From NCBI GenBank assembly GCA_002345545.1, contig DDVW01000066.1, forward strand, positions 1 to 31,593: DNA of 31,593 nucleotides. Direction: 5' to 3'. The DNA is from Stenotrophomonas sp. UBA2302 (GTDB lineage: Bacteria > Pseudomonadota > Gammaproteobacteria > Xanthomonadales > Xanthomonadaceae). Shown piece by piece: positions 20,359-29,003 of the stretch. How positions within the stretch are numbered: position 1 is the first letter of the stretch; each line of letters opens with the position of its first letter. The notes beneath the pieces were generated by a model that was given only the letters and a program-made list of their open reading frames with translations, was not told the origin of the DNA and did not search any database. The position numbers and the translations under genes were made by a program.

Positions 20359-22434
20359 TCATGGGGACCGCACCGCCCGGCGCAACAACTGCGCATTGAT
20401 TGCCACAACGACGGTGCTCAGCGACATGAGCACTGCCCCAAGCGCAGGTTGCAGCAGGATCCCCCATGCGGCGAGAACGCCAGCGGCGAGAGGGATGGCG
20501 ACGATGTTGTAGCCGGCGGCCCACCACAGGTTCTGGATCATCTTGCGATAGGTGGCCTTGCTCAATTCGATGATCGCTGGCACGTCGCGCGGGTCGCTGC
20601 GCACGAGTACGACGTCGCCGGCCTCGACCGCGACGTCCGTCCCTGTGCCGATGGCGATGCCGACGTCGGACGTGAGCAGCGCCGGAGCGTCATTGACACC
20701 GTCACCCACCATCGCGACGCGCTTGCCCTGGGCCTGCAGCTCCTCGATCTTTGCCACCTTGTCCTCGGGCAATACCTCGGCGAAGACGGTGTCGATGTTG
20801 AGTTCCTTCGCGACCGCGTTTGCGACCGCCGTGGAATCACCCGTCAGCAGGACAACCTCCAGTCCTTCGTCGTGCAGCCGCTTGACCGCGTCGAACGATT
20901 CGGGACGGATGGCATCCGCGATCGCAAATACGGCGAGCACCCGGTCGCCTTCCACCAGGTAGGTTGCAGATTGACCATCGGCTGCCGCTGATTCGGCAGC
21001 CCGCCGAAGCGTCTCCGGCGGTTCGACCGCGAGCATTCTCAACAGACCCGGCCCGCCAACGTGAAGCGAGCGCTCCTCGACGACTGCGCGCACGCCGCGT
21101 CCCGGCATGGACTCGAAGTCCTGCGACATCGGAACGTCGATGCCATGTTCCTTGGCGCTGGTCATCAGCGCCTGCGCGATCGGATGTTCAGCGTCGCGCT
21201 GGACCGACGCGGCCACGCGAAGCATCTCGTCGTCGGTGAGTCCATCGGCGGCAGTGGTCTTCACGACGCGGTGCGAACCGAGCGTGAGCGTGCCTGTCTT
21301 GTCGAACACGACCGTGTTCAGCAAACGGGCCTCTTCCAGGCCGCGTCGATCGCGCACGAGCAGGCCGTTCCGTGCGCCAATCGTGGTCGAGATGGCGGTC
21401 ACCAGCGGGATGGCCAAACCCAGCGCATGGGGACAGGCGATCACGAGCACGGTCACTACGCGCTCGATCGTGAAGCTCCACGGTCGACCGAGGAGTGGCC
21501 AGACAATGGCGGTAACCGCGGCGGAGACGATGGCGATGATCGTGAGGTAGAACGCCGCCCGGTCCGCCAGGGCCTGGGCGCGCGAGCGCGACGTCTGGGC
21601 CTGCTCGACGAGCCGCATGATACCCGCGAGCGCGGTCTCGTCGCCGGTTCCCGTCACCTCGACACGCAACGAGCCCTGTCCGTTGACGGTGCCGGCGATC
21701 ACCCGGTCGCCCGTCGACTTGTCCATCGGCTTGGACTCGCCGGTGATCATCGCTTCGTTGACGGCGCTGGTCCCTTCCTTCACGACGCCGTCGGCGGGAA
21801 TGCTCGCGCCGGGCCTGATGAGCAGCAGGTCGCCGCGCTTCAGTTCCGCGACAGGGACTTCCTTCGCGGTACCGGCCTCATCCAACCGCACCGCCATATC
21901 AGGCAGCAGCTTCGCGAGTTCCTTGAGAGCGCCCTGTGCCTGGTTGATCGAACGCATCTCGATCCAGTGGCCGAGCAACATGATCGCCACCAGCGTTGCC
22001 AGCTCCCACCACAGGTCCAAGCCCTCGACAACGCCGAGCGTGACCAACGCGCTGTAAAGGAAGGCGACGGTGATCGCAAGCGAGATCAGCGTCATCATGC
22101 CCGGCAGGCGATTTCTCAGCTCGTGGTATCCGCCGCGGACGAACGGCGAGCCGCCGTAGAAGTACACGATCGTGCCGAACACCGCCGGGATGTACGCCGA
22201 CCCCGGGAACTGTGGTGCGGTGTAGTCGAACCAATGCTGGATCATCCCGCTCCAGATCAGAGTGGGGATGGTCAGCAGCAGCGTGAGCCAGAACTTGTCG
22301 CGGAAGCTCGCCACGCTGTGGCCGGCGTGCTTGTCGTGCCCGGCATGGACGTCACCTTCAGCACCCGTGCGGGGATGCGGCGGTTGCTCGCCGTGCGCCT
22401 GATGATCTTGATGATGATGATTGTGTTGCGTCAT
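20359..22434 (-). CDS. copB: P1B-type copper/silver ATPase, CopB-like
   Basis: This ATP-driven metal exporter of the inner membrane has 691 aa. The first 45 residues are a His-rich tail (HNHHHQDHQAHGE...HAGHDKHAGH) instead of a CxxC metal-binding domain. The transmembrane metal motif is CPH (C334-P335-H336), not CPC. The phosphorylation site is D378 in DKTGTLTLG, with ITGESKP (actuator), GDGVNDAP (hinge) and MSLST in the last helix. CPH plus MSxST marks subgroup P1B-3, associated with Cu(II)/Cu(I)/Ag export. AGGAAGG precedes the ATG at 22434. It lies 63 nt after the UbiB-like gene and 19 nt before ackA, so it is probably co-transcribed with carbon-metabolism genes. Confidence 0.93.
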   Translation of the reverse strand: MTQHNHHHQDHQAHGEQPPHPRTGAEGDVHAGHDKHAGHSVASFRDKFWLTLLLTIPTLIWSGMIQHWFDYTAPQFPGSAYIPAVFGTIVYFYGGSPFVRGGYHELRNRLPGMMTLISLAITVAFLYSALVTLGVVEGLDLWWELATLVAIMLLGHWIEMRSINQAQGALKELAKLLPDMAVRLDEAGTAKEVPVAELKRGDLLLIRPGASIPADGVVKEGTSAVNEAMITGESKPMDKSTGDRVIAGTVNGQGSLRVEVTGTGDETALAGIMRLVEQAQTSRSRAQALADRAAFYLTIIAIVSAAVTAIVWPLLGRPWSFTIERVVTVLVIACPHALGLAIPLVTAISTTIGARNGLLVRDRRGLEEARLLNTVVFDKTGTLTLGSHRVVKTTAADGLTDDEMLRVAASVQRDAEHPIAQALMTSAKEHGIDVPMSQDFESMPGRGVRAVVEERSLHVGGPGLLRMLAVEPPETLRRAAESAAADGQSATYLVEGDRVLAVFAIADAIRPESFDAVKRLHDEGLEVVLLTGDSTAVANAVAKELNIDTVFAEVLPEDKVAKIEELQAQGKRVAMVGDGVNDAPALLTSDVGIAIGTGTDVAVEAGDVVLVRSDPRDVPAIIELSKATYRKMIQNLWWAAGYNIVAIPLAAGVLAAWGILLQPALGAVLMSLSTVVVAINAQLLRRAVRSP

Positions 22435-22497
22435 GGGTCTGCCTTCCTGGATGCACTGATGCGCCGGGCACCAGCGGGGAGATAGATCAGTGTTCTG

Positions 22498-24090
22498 TTA
22501 CAAGTGTCCCGATCTGGCGATGGCCATCACCAGCCGCAGTGAGAGCAATCCCGCAGCAGCGAAAGCCACCATAGCCAGGAAAGGCATGTGACCGAACACT
22601 TGCGGGCCGTCGGAATGCAGGCTCAACAGCGCACCGCTTACGTACAGGCCCAAGGTGACCAGGGCCAACGCCAGCCGGTTGCCCGTGCGCGCGATTGCCT
22701 CCTGCGTGGAACTCAGGCCATGGTGGTGTACGGAGAAAGCGGGTCGTCCGTCGCTCAGTTGCGCCTGCCGCAACAGGTCGGTGGCGATCTGTGGCAATTG
22801 GCGCGCAGTGCGGGCCAGCCGCATGGCAAGCGGCCTGTTGCCGCTGGGGCGGCTGGCTTCGGCAATGTCGGCGATCGCGGCCGCCTGCGCGGACAGCGTC
22901 CCCAGCAGGTCCAGATCCGGATCCAGCGCCCGCAGCGTGTTCTCGACCAGGAACAGCGTCCGGATCAGGGACAGCAGGTGGGCCGGAAGCCGGAAGCCAG
23001 CGCCCTGCCCAATGCGTGCCACGCGCCAGATTGCCTCGGCAATGGACCACTGCGCCAGCGGACGGCTGGCCATCTCGGCCAGGATCAGGTGGATCTCGCG
23101 CACATGCGAGCGGCGGTCGACCTGCGGCGGGAAGAAGCCCATGGCGATCGCTGCATCCAGCACGCCCTCGGCGTCGTCGGCCGCAATGGCCTCGACCATG
23201 CCGCCGAGCGCGAGCCGGGATGCAGGGTCGAGCACGCCGATCGAGCCAAAGTCATGCAGGCACAGGCGACCGTCGTCAAAGAAGAACAGATTCCCCGGGT
23301 GCGGGTCGGCATGGAAGACGCCGGCGCCGAAGAGCTGATGCACGTAGGCACCGAGCAGCGCCCTTGCCAGTGCGGGAGCCGCCGCCGTTCCATAAGCGGC
23401 TTCCAGGCGGGTGCCGTGGCTACGATCCTGGACCAGCACGTCGCGGGTGGCGTAGGGCTCAACGACATGTGGCTGTGTGATGCCGGGCAGGGCATCGAGC
23501 ACCTTCGCCATGCGGCGCATGTTCTGCGCCTCGTGACGCATGTCGATTTCATCGCGCAGGAATGCGCCCAGCTCGTCCACCAGTTCGAGGGGGCGGTGTC
23601 GCTTCAGAGGCGGCCAGATCCACTGGGCTACGCGCAGCGTGCGTCGAAGCAGCCGCAGGTCAGCCTGCACTTGAGCGTGGATGCCGGGCCGGGTGACCTT
23701 GACGACCACGTCGCGACCGTCATGCATGCGTGCCGGATGGATCTGAGCCACCGACGCGGCGGCCAGCGGATGGTCATCGAAGCTGGCGAAAAGCTCTTCG
23801 ACGGAGGCGCCGAACGCCTGCTCGACCATGTGTCTGGCCTGGTCAGCAGGAAATGCCGGCACGTCGCTGTGCAACCGCGACAATGCCTCGCGATAGGGCG
23901 CCGGCAGCAGGTCCCAGCGCAGGCTCAAACCCTGGCCCAGCTTGACGAAGGTGGTACCCAGCCCCACCAGGGTGGCGCTGACGTACGCGGGAAGCCGTTC
24001 GGGTCTGCGTCGGCGCAGGCGCAACACCGCGACCCCGAGAGTCAGTCCGGCCCAGGCGATCTGGCCTCCGCGGCGCACCGTGCCCGCCAT
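22498..24090 (-). CDS. UbiB/ABC1 (AarF) family atypical kinase
   Basis: This 530 aa protein-kinase-like ATPase belongs to the UbiB/ADCK family. Visible are the family KLGQ motif (K50-Q53, in the KxGQ region), the Ala-rich loop AAASVAQIH (about 110-118), the lysine in VVVKVTRPG (K131), HADPHPGN (D262, N267) and LHDFG (D280). Two hydrophobic helices close the C-terminus (about 460-525), a typical membrane anchor. UbiB supports ubiquinone synthesis or lipid-linked processes; its real substrate is not established. ATG 24090 begins MAGTVRRGG and lies 25 nt after the phosphoketolase stop. Upstream open frame is out-of-frame phosphoketolase sequence. As a second copy within a mobile cassette, it may tune quinone or membrane function under stress. 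Confidence 0.88.
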   Translation of the reverse strand: MAGTVRRGGQIAWAGLTLGVAVLRLRRRRPERLPAYVSATLVGLGTTFVKLGQGLSLRWDLLPAPYREALSRLHSDVPAFPADQARHMVEQAFGASVEELFASFDDHPLAAASVAQIHPARMHDGRDVVVKVTRPGIHAQVQADLRLLRRTLRVAQWIWPPLKRHRPLELVDELGAFLRDEIDMRHEAQNMRRMAKVLDALPGITQPHVVEPYATRDVLVQDRSHGTRLEAAYGTAAAPALARALLGAYVHQLFGAGVFHADPHPGNLFFFDDGRLCLHDFGSIGVLDPASRLALGGMVEAIAADDAEGVLDAAIAMGFFPPQVDRRSHVREIHLILAEMASRPLAQWSIAEAIWRVARIGQGAGFRLPAHLLSLIRTLFLVENTLRALDPDLDLLGTLSAQAAAIADIAEASRPSGNRPLAMRLARTARQLPQIATDLLRQAQLSDGRPAFSVHHHGLSSTQEAIARTGNRLALALVTLGLYVSGALLSLHSDGPQVFGHMPFLAMVAFAAAGLLSLRLVMAIARSGHL

Positions 24091-24115
24091 CAGCGCGAGG
24101 TCCTGGCCGGCCGGC

Positions 24116-26578
24116 TCACGATGCCGGCCCCGCTTCCGCGCGCAGGATGGCGGTCGGATCGCCGCGACCATCCACGGCCGCCAGCTCCGCTTCGGACAGC
24201 AGGTTGTCGCGGGACTCGCCGAGGACGCCCGCAGCCGCGTCAACCACGTGCGCCCAGGTGCTGCGGTTGGCGAACAGCAGGCCCGGCACGTCCAGTGTGC
24301 CGCCCCGGTTGACGAAGCCCAGCGCCGCGGTGGTGGTGGGGCCGGTGTCGAGTCGGCGCAGCGCACCGAGGAAGGGCTCCGGACGGGTGTGGGTAACGAA
24401 TACGCGCGGCCTGCTCACCGGGAACAGCGCCTGGACCGCGGTGTCGGAGTGCACGTACCTTGCCTCCTCCGGATCGCGCGGGGCGCGAAATCGGCCGGGT
24501 TCGGCGAGATAGACGATCGCGGCCGACATTCCGCGTGCGGCCAGACGCGCCTGTGCGCGGCGCACTTCCTGCAGCTGGTACGCGCCGGTGGCCACCAGCA
24601 GGATCGCCGCCGTCTCCGGATCGCCGGCGAGGCATGTTGCGCCGGTCTCGGCCAGTGCCTGGGCCTGCTGCGGGGTCAGCTCATGAGGCACCGGACGCTT
24701 GGGAACGACCAGTGTGGTGACCGTGCCCCGTTGCGCGTAGGCGCGGGCGAGGGCGGCGGCAGCGCCATTGGCGTCCGGCGGGAACACCACGCGCGAAATG
24801 TCGGCCATTTCGCCCATGAGTGCCTCGGCCATGGTCGGATCCTGGTGGGACTGTTCGTTCTTCGCGTTCTCCCACGTGTGCGAGGTCAGCACCAGGGGCA
24901 CGCCCAGCCAGCCGGGTGGGCGCCCGGCCTGGGCCTGGTGGCGGGCGAAGATCAGTTCCTGACGTACGGCGCCGAGCATCTTCGGTGCAAACGCCTCGTA
25001 GGTGACCACCAGGTTTAGCCCGCCCTTGTTGCCGAGCGCCGCGCAGACCACGGCTTCTTCGTTGAGCGCAGTGATGACCGCGCCGGTTGGCGATTCGGCG
25101 ACGCCGGGCTCGGGCTCGTGCACCCGGTGCTTCATCGCGTCCAGGGTCCGGTCGAGCTTGTTGCTGCGCAGCTCATCGGGATTGCCCACTCGCACCCGCA
25201 GTCCCGGATTCGCCTCGGCGATGGCGACGAACTGCTCGTCGAGTGCGGTCATTGGCGAGCTCTCACCGCCGGCGCCGCGGTCGGCGATCGCCGGGACGTG
25301 GGGCGGCTCCACCTGGCGATCGGCCAGCGCATGGTCGCGCTCGCGCACCCGCTGCTGGAGATCGTGGCTGTTGAGTGCGGCAACGGCCTGCTCGAGCTCC
25401 GACGCGGCCACGAACAGCGCCGCTGCGCCTTCATTGAAGAGCGTGCGCGCCGCGGCATCCTTCGCCGGATTCCCCGGCAGCGGCAAGTTGTGCGAGGCGT
25501 TGGTCCCGGCGCCGGGGAAGCCGAAGCCCTTGACGGTTTCGGCGATGCCATAGGGCAGCCGCACGTCGGCGGGAACAGCGGCGCCCGCTTGCAGGCGCGA
25601 CTCCATCACGTGGATGCCCCACGCGATGCTGGCCGGATCGCGCCCGTCCAGCGCGATCGGATCAAAGCCGTTCAATCGCAGGTGCCGGTCCAGCCACCGC
25701 TCGCCGCCCTGCTGGGCGATCTGGCTGCGCTGTTCGATGCGCCGCCCGTTGAGGATGATGATCGGGCTGACCAGCCCGCTGTCCTCGGCACGCCACCAGC
25801 GCGGCGCCCAGTCGCTGCCGCGCTGTTCCTCGAACGCACCGTCGCTGAGGAACGCCACCAGGCGTTCGTCCTTGAGCGGTGCATGCACGTACTGCAGTTC
25901 GGCAAAGCCGAGATAGCCGCCTTCCATCACGCCCCCGGCGGTGTGCGCATTGACGTGGGAGCCCAGGGGCGACGCCGGTGTTCCGTCCGGATTGAGGGTG
26001 TAGGCATAGAAGTCGCCGACGAACCGGCTCAGCCCCGCGTCGGAGCGGTCGTAACGTTCGGCGTGCCGGGCGGTCATGTTGCCAACCAGCACGTTCAGCG
26101 CGTCGATCGCAGCCACGCAGTGTCCCTGGCCCATCATCCATGCGCGGGTGACGCCATCCAGGGCGTCCATCAGCAGGTAGCCGGCGTAGGCCGGCACCAT
26201 GTTGAGGGACCCGCCAGTGTGGCCTTCGGGCGTGGCCTTGAAGTCATCGGCCTCGAGGGCCGCGCCGTCGGTGCGGACCCGCTGGCTGTAGGTCATGTGG
26301 GCCACCAGCCACATGCCGGCGCTGGTGACGCGATCGGCCGCGGCGAGCCGCTGCCAGGCGGTGCCGGCATCGGGCGTGCGGCCCAGGGCCACCAGCTCGT
26401 GCACCATCTGGCGGACCCGGAGCTGGGTGAGCGGGTCATGTCGGATCACGCCGTAGCCGGCCGCCCAATGGTCAAACGCGGGATCGGCCCGCCGGTGGGC
26501 GTCGGCGAGTTCAAGGGTCCGCTGGCGCTCGGCGGCCGACAGCTGGTCGGCGGTGCAGCAGTTGAGATGCAGGTTCAT
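24116..26578 (-). CDS. Divergent phosphoketolase (thiamine-diphosphate enzyme)
   Basis: Predicted to split xylulose 5-phosphate (or fructose 6-phosphate) with phosphate into acetyl phosphate and a triose or tetrose phosphate. The 820 aa length matches phosphoketolases. The N-terminal ThDP half shows EGHTGGSLNM (about 119-126), GQGHCVAAIDAL (about 151-161) and SDGAFEEQRGSDW (S245-D246-G247), in place of the usual GDG. The pyrimidine half has LNEEAVVCAALGNKGG and the hallmark EQSHQDPT (H578-P581). The sequence is far from the usual Xfp type (no GPGHGGP), and relatives are sometimes mislabelled xylulose-5-phosphate 3-epimerase. It overlaps the PRPP synthetase-like gene by 4 nt. Acetate kinase downstream could use its product. 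Confidence 0.8.
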   Translation of the reverse strand: MNLHLNCCTADQLSAAERQRTLELADAHRRADPAFDHWAAGYGVIRHDPLTQLRVRQMVHELVALGRTPDAGTAWQRLAAADRVTSAGMWLVAHMTYSQRVRTDGAALEADDFKATPEGHTGGSLNMVPAYAGYLLMDALDGVTRAWMMGQGHCVAAIDALNVLVGNMTARHAERYDRSDAGLSRFVGDFYAYTLNPDGTPASPLGSHVNAHTAGGVMEGGYLGFAELQYVHAPLKDERLVAFLSDGAFEEQRGSDWAPRWWRAEDSGLVSPIIILNGRRIEQRSQIAQQGGERWLDRHLRLNGFDPIALDGRDPASIAWGIHVMESRLQAGAAVPADVRLPYGIAETVKGFGFPGAGTNASHNLPLPGNPAKDAAARTLFNEGAAALFVAASELEQAVAALNSHDLQQRVRERDHALADRQVEPPHVPAIADRGAGGESSPMTALDEQFVAIAEANPGLRVRVGNPDELRSNKLDRTLDAMKHRVHEPEPGVAESPTGAVITALNEEAVVCAALGNKGGLNLVVTYEAFAPKMLGAVRQELIFARHQAQAGRPPGWLGVPLVLTSHTWENAKNEQSHQDPTMAEALMGEMADISRVVFPPDANGAAAALARAYAQRGTVTTLVVPKRPVPHELTPQQAQALAETGATCLAGDPETAAILLVATGAYQLQEVRRAQARLAARGMSAAIVYLAEPGRFRAPRDPEEARYVHSDTAVQALFPVSRPRVFVTHTRPEPFLGALRRLDTGPTTTAALGFVNRGGTLDVPGLLFANRSTWAHVVDAAAGVLGESRDNLLSEAELAAVDGRGDPTAILRAEAGPAS

Positions 26579-27489
26579 GGGTCCTCCGGGGAGTCGGCCG
26601 AAGCGGACATCAGGGTCGATGCCGCGTCAGCGAGGTCCGCGCCGAGCGCGATCGCGTTCGACGGGTGGGCAATGGTGTCGGTACTGACGATGCGGGCCAG
26701 ACCTGCTTCCTGCAGGCGGGCATAGGCATCGCCGGCGAACACCGGATGGATGGCGACCAGCAGTGGCGGCGGCAGCGATAGCCGGCGCAGGTGTGCGAGG
26801 GTCTCCAGGATCGTGTGGCCGGACGACACGATGTCGTCGATCAGGACCGGGGTCCGGCCCGCCACGGCCTGCGGGTCGGGCAGGCTCACGCGCACGTCGT
26901 AGTCGCCGTGCCGCTCCTTGGCCAGCACCTGCCAGGGCATGCCGGAGCGGGCGGCGATGTCGGCGACCCATTGCTCACTCTCGCTGTCGGGTCCGATCAG
27001 CACCGCGTCCGGGACGGTCTCCGCGATCCAGCGGGCCACGGCCGGCGTCGCCGACACGTGGGTCGTCGGCATCCGGTAGAGCGACTGCAGGCGCTCGACG
27101 CGGTGCAGATGCGGGTCCACGGTCACCAGCCAGTCGAAAGCCTCCTCGAGGAATTGCGCGAACAGCGGCGTACTGACTGCCTCGCCGGGATGGAAGCGGG
27201 TGTCCTGGCGCATATAGCCCAGATACGGTGCGATCAAGCCGACCGAGCGCGCCCCGAACTCACGGGCCGTTCGGGCGGCGAAACGCAACGGGAGGGCCAA
27301 AGCATCGGCGTGGCGCAGGCTGGCCAGGATGGCCACATCCGCGCCAGCCAGCGAGTCCTCCAGGGTCACCAGCGACTCGCCATCGGGAAAGTGCCGCCAA
27401 GCCACAGGTGCAATGCGCGCCTGCATAGCCTGGTTCATGGTGCCGGCCAATGCTGCATCGGCCGGGAAGGGCATCAGCACACGGTTCAT
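26575..27489 (-). CDS. Ribose-phosphate diphosphokinase (PRPP synthetase)-like
   Basis: The 304 aa protein is of the Prs family, which makes PRPP from ribose 5-phosphate and ATP. Motifs seen: FPDGE (35-39), LIAPYLGYMRQD, FHPGEAVSTPLFA, DPHLH (125-129) and the PRPP loop LIDDIVSSGHT (D218-D219 to T226). It is a divergent second copy rather than housekeeping Prs: in the flexible loop region, GYMRQDTRFHPGE stands where GYARQDRR is usual. It sits between the nucleotide phosphorylase and phosphoketolase genes with 4-nt overlaps on both sides. It might run in either direction, or handle a ribose bisphosphate produced by the phosphorylase. The direction and exact substrate cannot be read from sequence. 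Confidence 0.87.
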   Translation of the reverse strand: MNRVLMPFPADAALAGTMNQAMQARIAPVAWRHFPDGESLVTLEDSLAGADVAILASLRHADALALPLRFAARTAREFGARSVGLIAPYLGYMRQDTRFHPGEAVSTPLFAQFLEEAFDWLVTVDPHLHRVERLQSLYRMPTTHVSATPAVARWIAETVPDAVLIGPDSESEQWVADIAARSGMPWQVLAKERHGDYDVRVSLPDPQAVAGRTPVLIDDIVSSGHTILETLAHLRRLSLPPPLLVAIHPVFAGDAYARLQEAGLARIVSTDTIAHPSNAIALGADLADAASTLMSASADSPEDP

Positions 27490-29003
27490 GGGGTCTCCGC
27501 GAGGACAAAGGGTTGCAACGCCGGCGCGTGCTCAAGGGCGTAGGCGAGTTCTCCCGGCGACTCCGCATGCAGTGTCAGCAGGGGCTGTCCGCGCTCAACC
27601 GTATCGCCGACGCGCAGACTCGTTTCCAAGCCGGCGGTGGGCGATGTGGGTGCGCCGGCCAACTTGGCCAGCTTGGCCAGCCTGCGGTTGTCGATCGCCG
27701 TGATGCGGCCCGATGCGGCCGCCCGAACGTCAGCCGTGAATGCCGCTCGCGGCGGTTCGCGGAAGCCTCCCTGGGCCTCGCAGATCGCCAGAAACTTGGC
27801 CAGCGCCGCCCCGGAATCCAGAACGTCGCGTGCGCGCTCCAGCCCGGTGCCGGCGCTGCTGCCCGGCGCCATGTCCAGCAACGCCGCGGACAGCGCAAGC
27901 GCGCGTTCGCGCAGGTCGGCCGGTGCATCGGCGGCGTTGCGCAGCACCTTGAGCACGTCGTGCGCTTCGAGCGCTGGCCCGATGCCCCGACCCACTGGCT
28001 GCGTGCCGTCGGAGCGATGGATGCCTAGTTGCAATCCCAGCGCGCCGGCGGTGTGTGCAAGCCGCGCGCCGAGGCTGTGGGCCGCGGCCTCACTCCGCAC
28101 CTTGGCGGTCGGACCCACCGGCATGTCGATCAGGACATGGGTCGAGCCCGCGGCGATCTTCTTGGACAGCACGCTGGCTACCAGTTGTCCGTCACTATCG
28201 AAGTCCAGCGGGCGCTGGACCCGGATCAGGATGTCGTCGGCCGGGCTCAGGCGCACGTTGCCGCCCCAGACGATGCAGCCGCCCTCGCGCTCCACCACCC
28301 GCCGCATCGCCGCCAGGTCGAGCGCCACCGGCGCCATCACTTCCATGGTGTCGGCGGTGCCCGCGGGCGATGTGATGGCGCGCGAGGACGTCTTCGGGAT
28401 GCGGTAGCCCAGCGCGGCCACGATGGCCACCACGATCGGGGTGGTGCGATTGCCCGGCAGGCCGCCGACGCAGTGCTTGTCCAGCACCGGCCCATCGCCC
28501 CAGTCCAGGCGCTGGCCAACCGCGATCATGGCCCGCGTCAGCGCGGTCGTCTCGACGTTGTCGAGGCGGTCGCCCGCGCTGGCCGTGACGAAGGCGGCAA
28601 GCTCCAGGTCCGACAGCCTGCTTTCCATCACGTCCTGCACCAGGGCGAGGTACTGCGCGTCGTCCAGCCGTGCCCCGAACACCTTGGCGCGGAGCGCGCC
28701 TGCCGACGCCGCGGGTTCCGCGTGCCGGACCCGGGCAAGGACATCGGGCATGGGATCGAGCAGCGTCCACGCGGTCTCCGAGAGCGCCACCTCGTCCAGG
28801 CCGAGCCGATCGTCCACGACCACGTTCAGCGTCGCCACCAGCGTGCGCGAACCCACGTCTAGCCTCACGCGAGTCATCGCGGCAAAGCCTTCCGAGCGGC
28901 AGACTTCACAGTCGCGGTGCATGTACACCACCGGCTGCTGGTAGGTGTCGATGCCGGCACGGGTGACGCGCAGCAGGGTGTGAGCAGCGGCCAGCTCGCT
29001 CAT
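27486..29003 (-). CDS. Thymidine/AMP phosphorylase (archaeal-type long form)
   Basis: Predicted phosphorolysis of a nucleoside or nucleotide, releasing the base and ribose (bis)phosphate. The 505 aa length and motifs DKHCVGGLPGN (D175-N185) and PKTSSRAITSPAGTADTMEV (203-222) match the type-2 thymidine phosphorylase / AMP phosphorylase subfamily, not E. coli DeoA (about 440 aa). An N-terminal domain of about 85 residues (MHRDCEVCRSEGF) precedes the helical and phosphate-binding domains. The C-terminal alpha/beta barrel carries GRITAIDNRRLAKLAKLAGAP. AMP phosphorylases give ribose 1,5-bisphosphate from AMP. Which substrate this bacterial member uses is not known. Four-nt overlaps join it to both neighbours. 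Confidence 0.9.
   Translation of the reverse strand: MSELAAAHTLLRVTRAGIDTYQQPVVYMHRDCEVCRSEGFAAMTRVRLDVGSRTLVATLNVVVDDRLGLDEVALSETAWTLLDPMPDVLARVRHAEPAASAGALRAKVFGARLDDAQYLALVQDVMESRLSDLELAAFVTASAGDRLDNVETTALTRAMIAVGQRLDWGDGPVLDKHCVGGLPGNRTTPIVVAIVAALGYRIPKTSSRAITSPAGTADTMEVMAPVALDLAAMRRVVEREGGCIVWGGNVRLSPADDILIRVQRPLDFDSDGQLVASVLSKKIAAGSTHVLIDMPVGPTAKVRSEAAAHSLGARLAHTAGALGLQLGIHRSDGTQPVGRGIGPALEAHDVLKVLRNAADAPADLRERALALSAALLDMAPGSSAGTGLERARDVLDSGAALAKFLAICEAQGGFREPPRAAFTADVRAAASGRITAIDNRRLAKLAKLAGAPTSPTAGLETSLRVGDTVERGQPLLTLHAESPGELAYALEHAPALQPFVLAETP

Noticed and set aside
21061..24312. Long plus-strand frames opposite the copper ATPase and UbiB-like genes
   Set aside because: The opposite strand carries complete family motifs, while the plus-strand translations are low-complexity and lack start signals.
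25118..26725. 535-residue plus-strand frame opposite the phosphoketolase-like gene (also 29033-30907 opposite the MBL gene)
   Set aside because: These are shadow frames of well-supported minus-strand genes.
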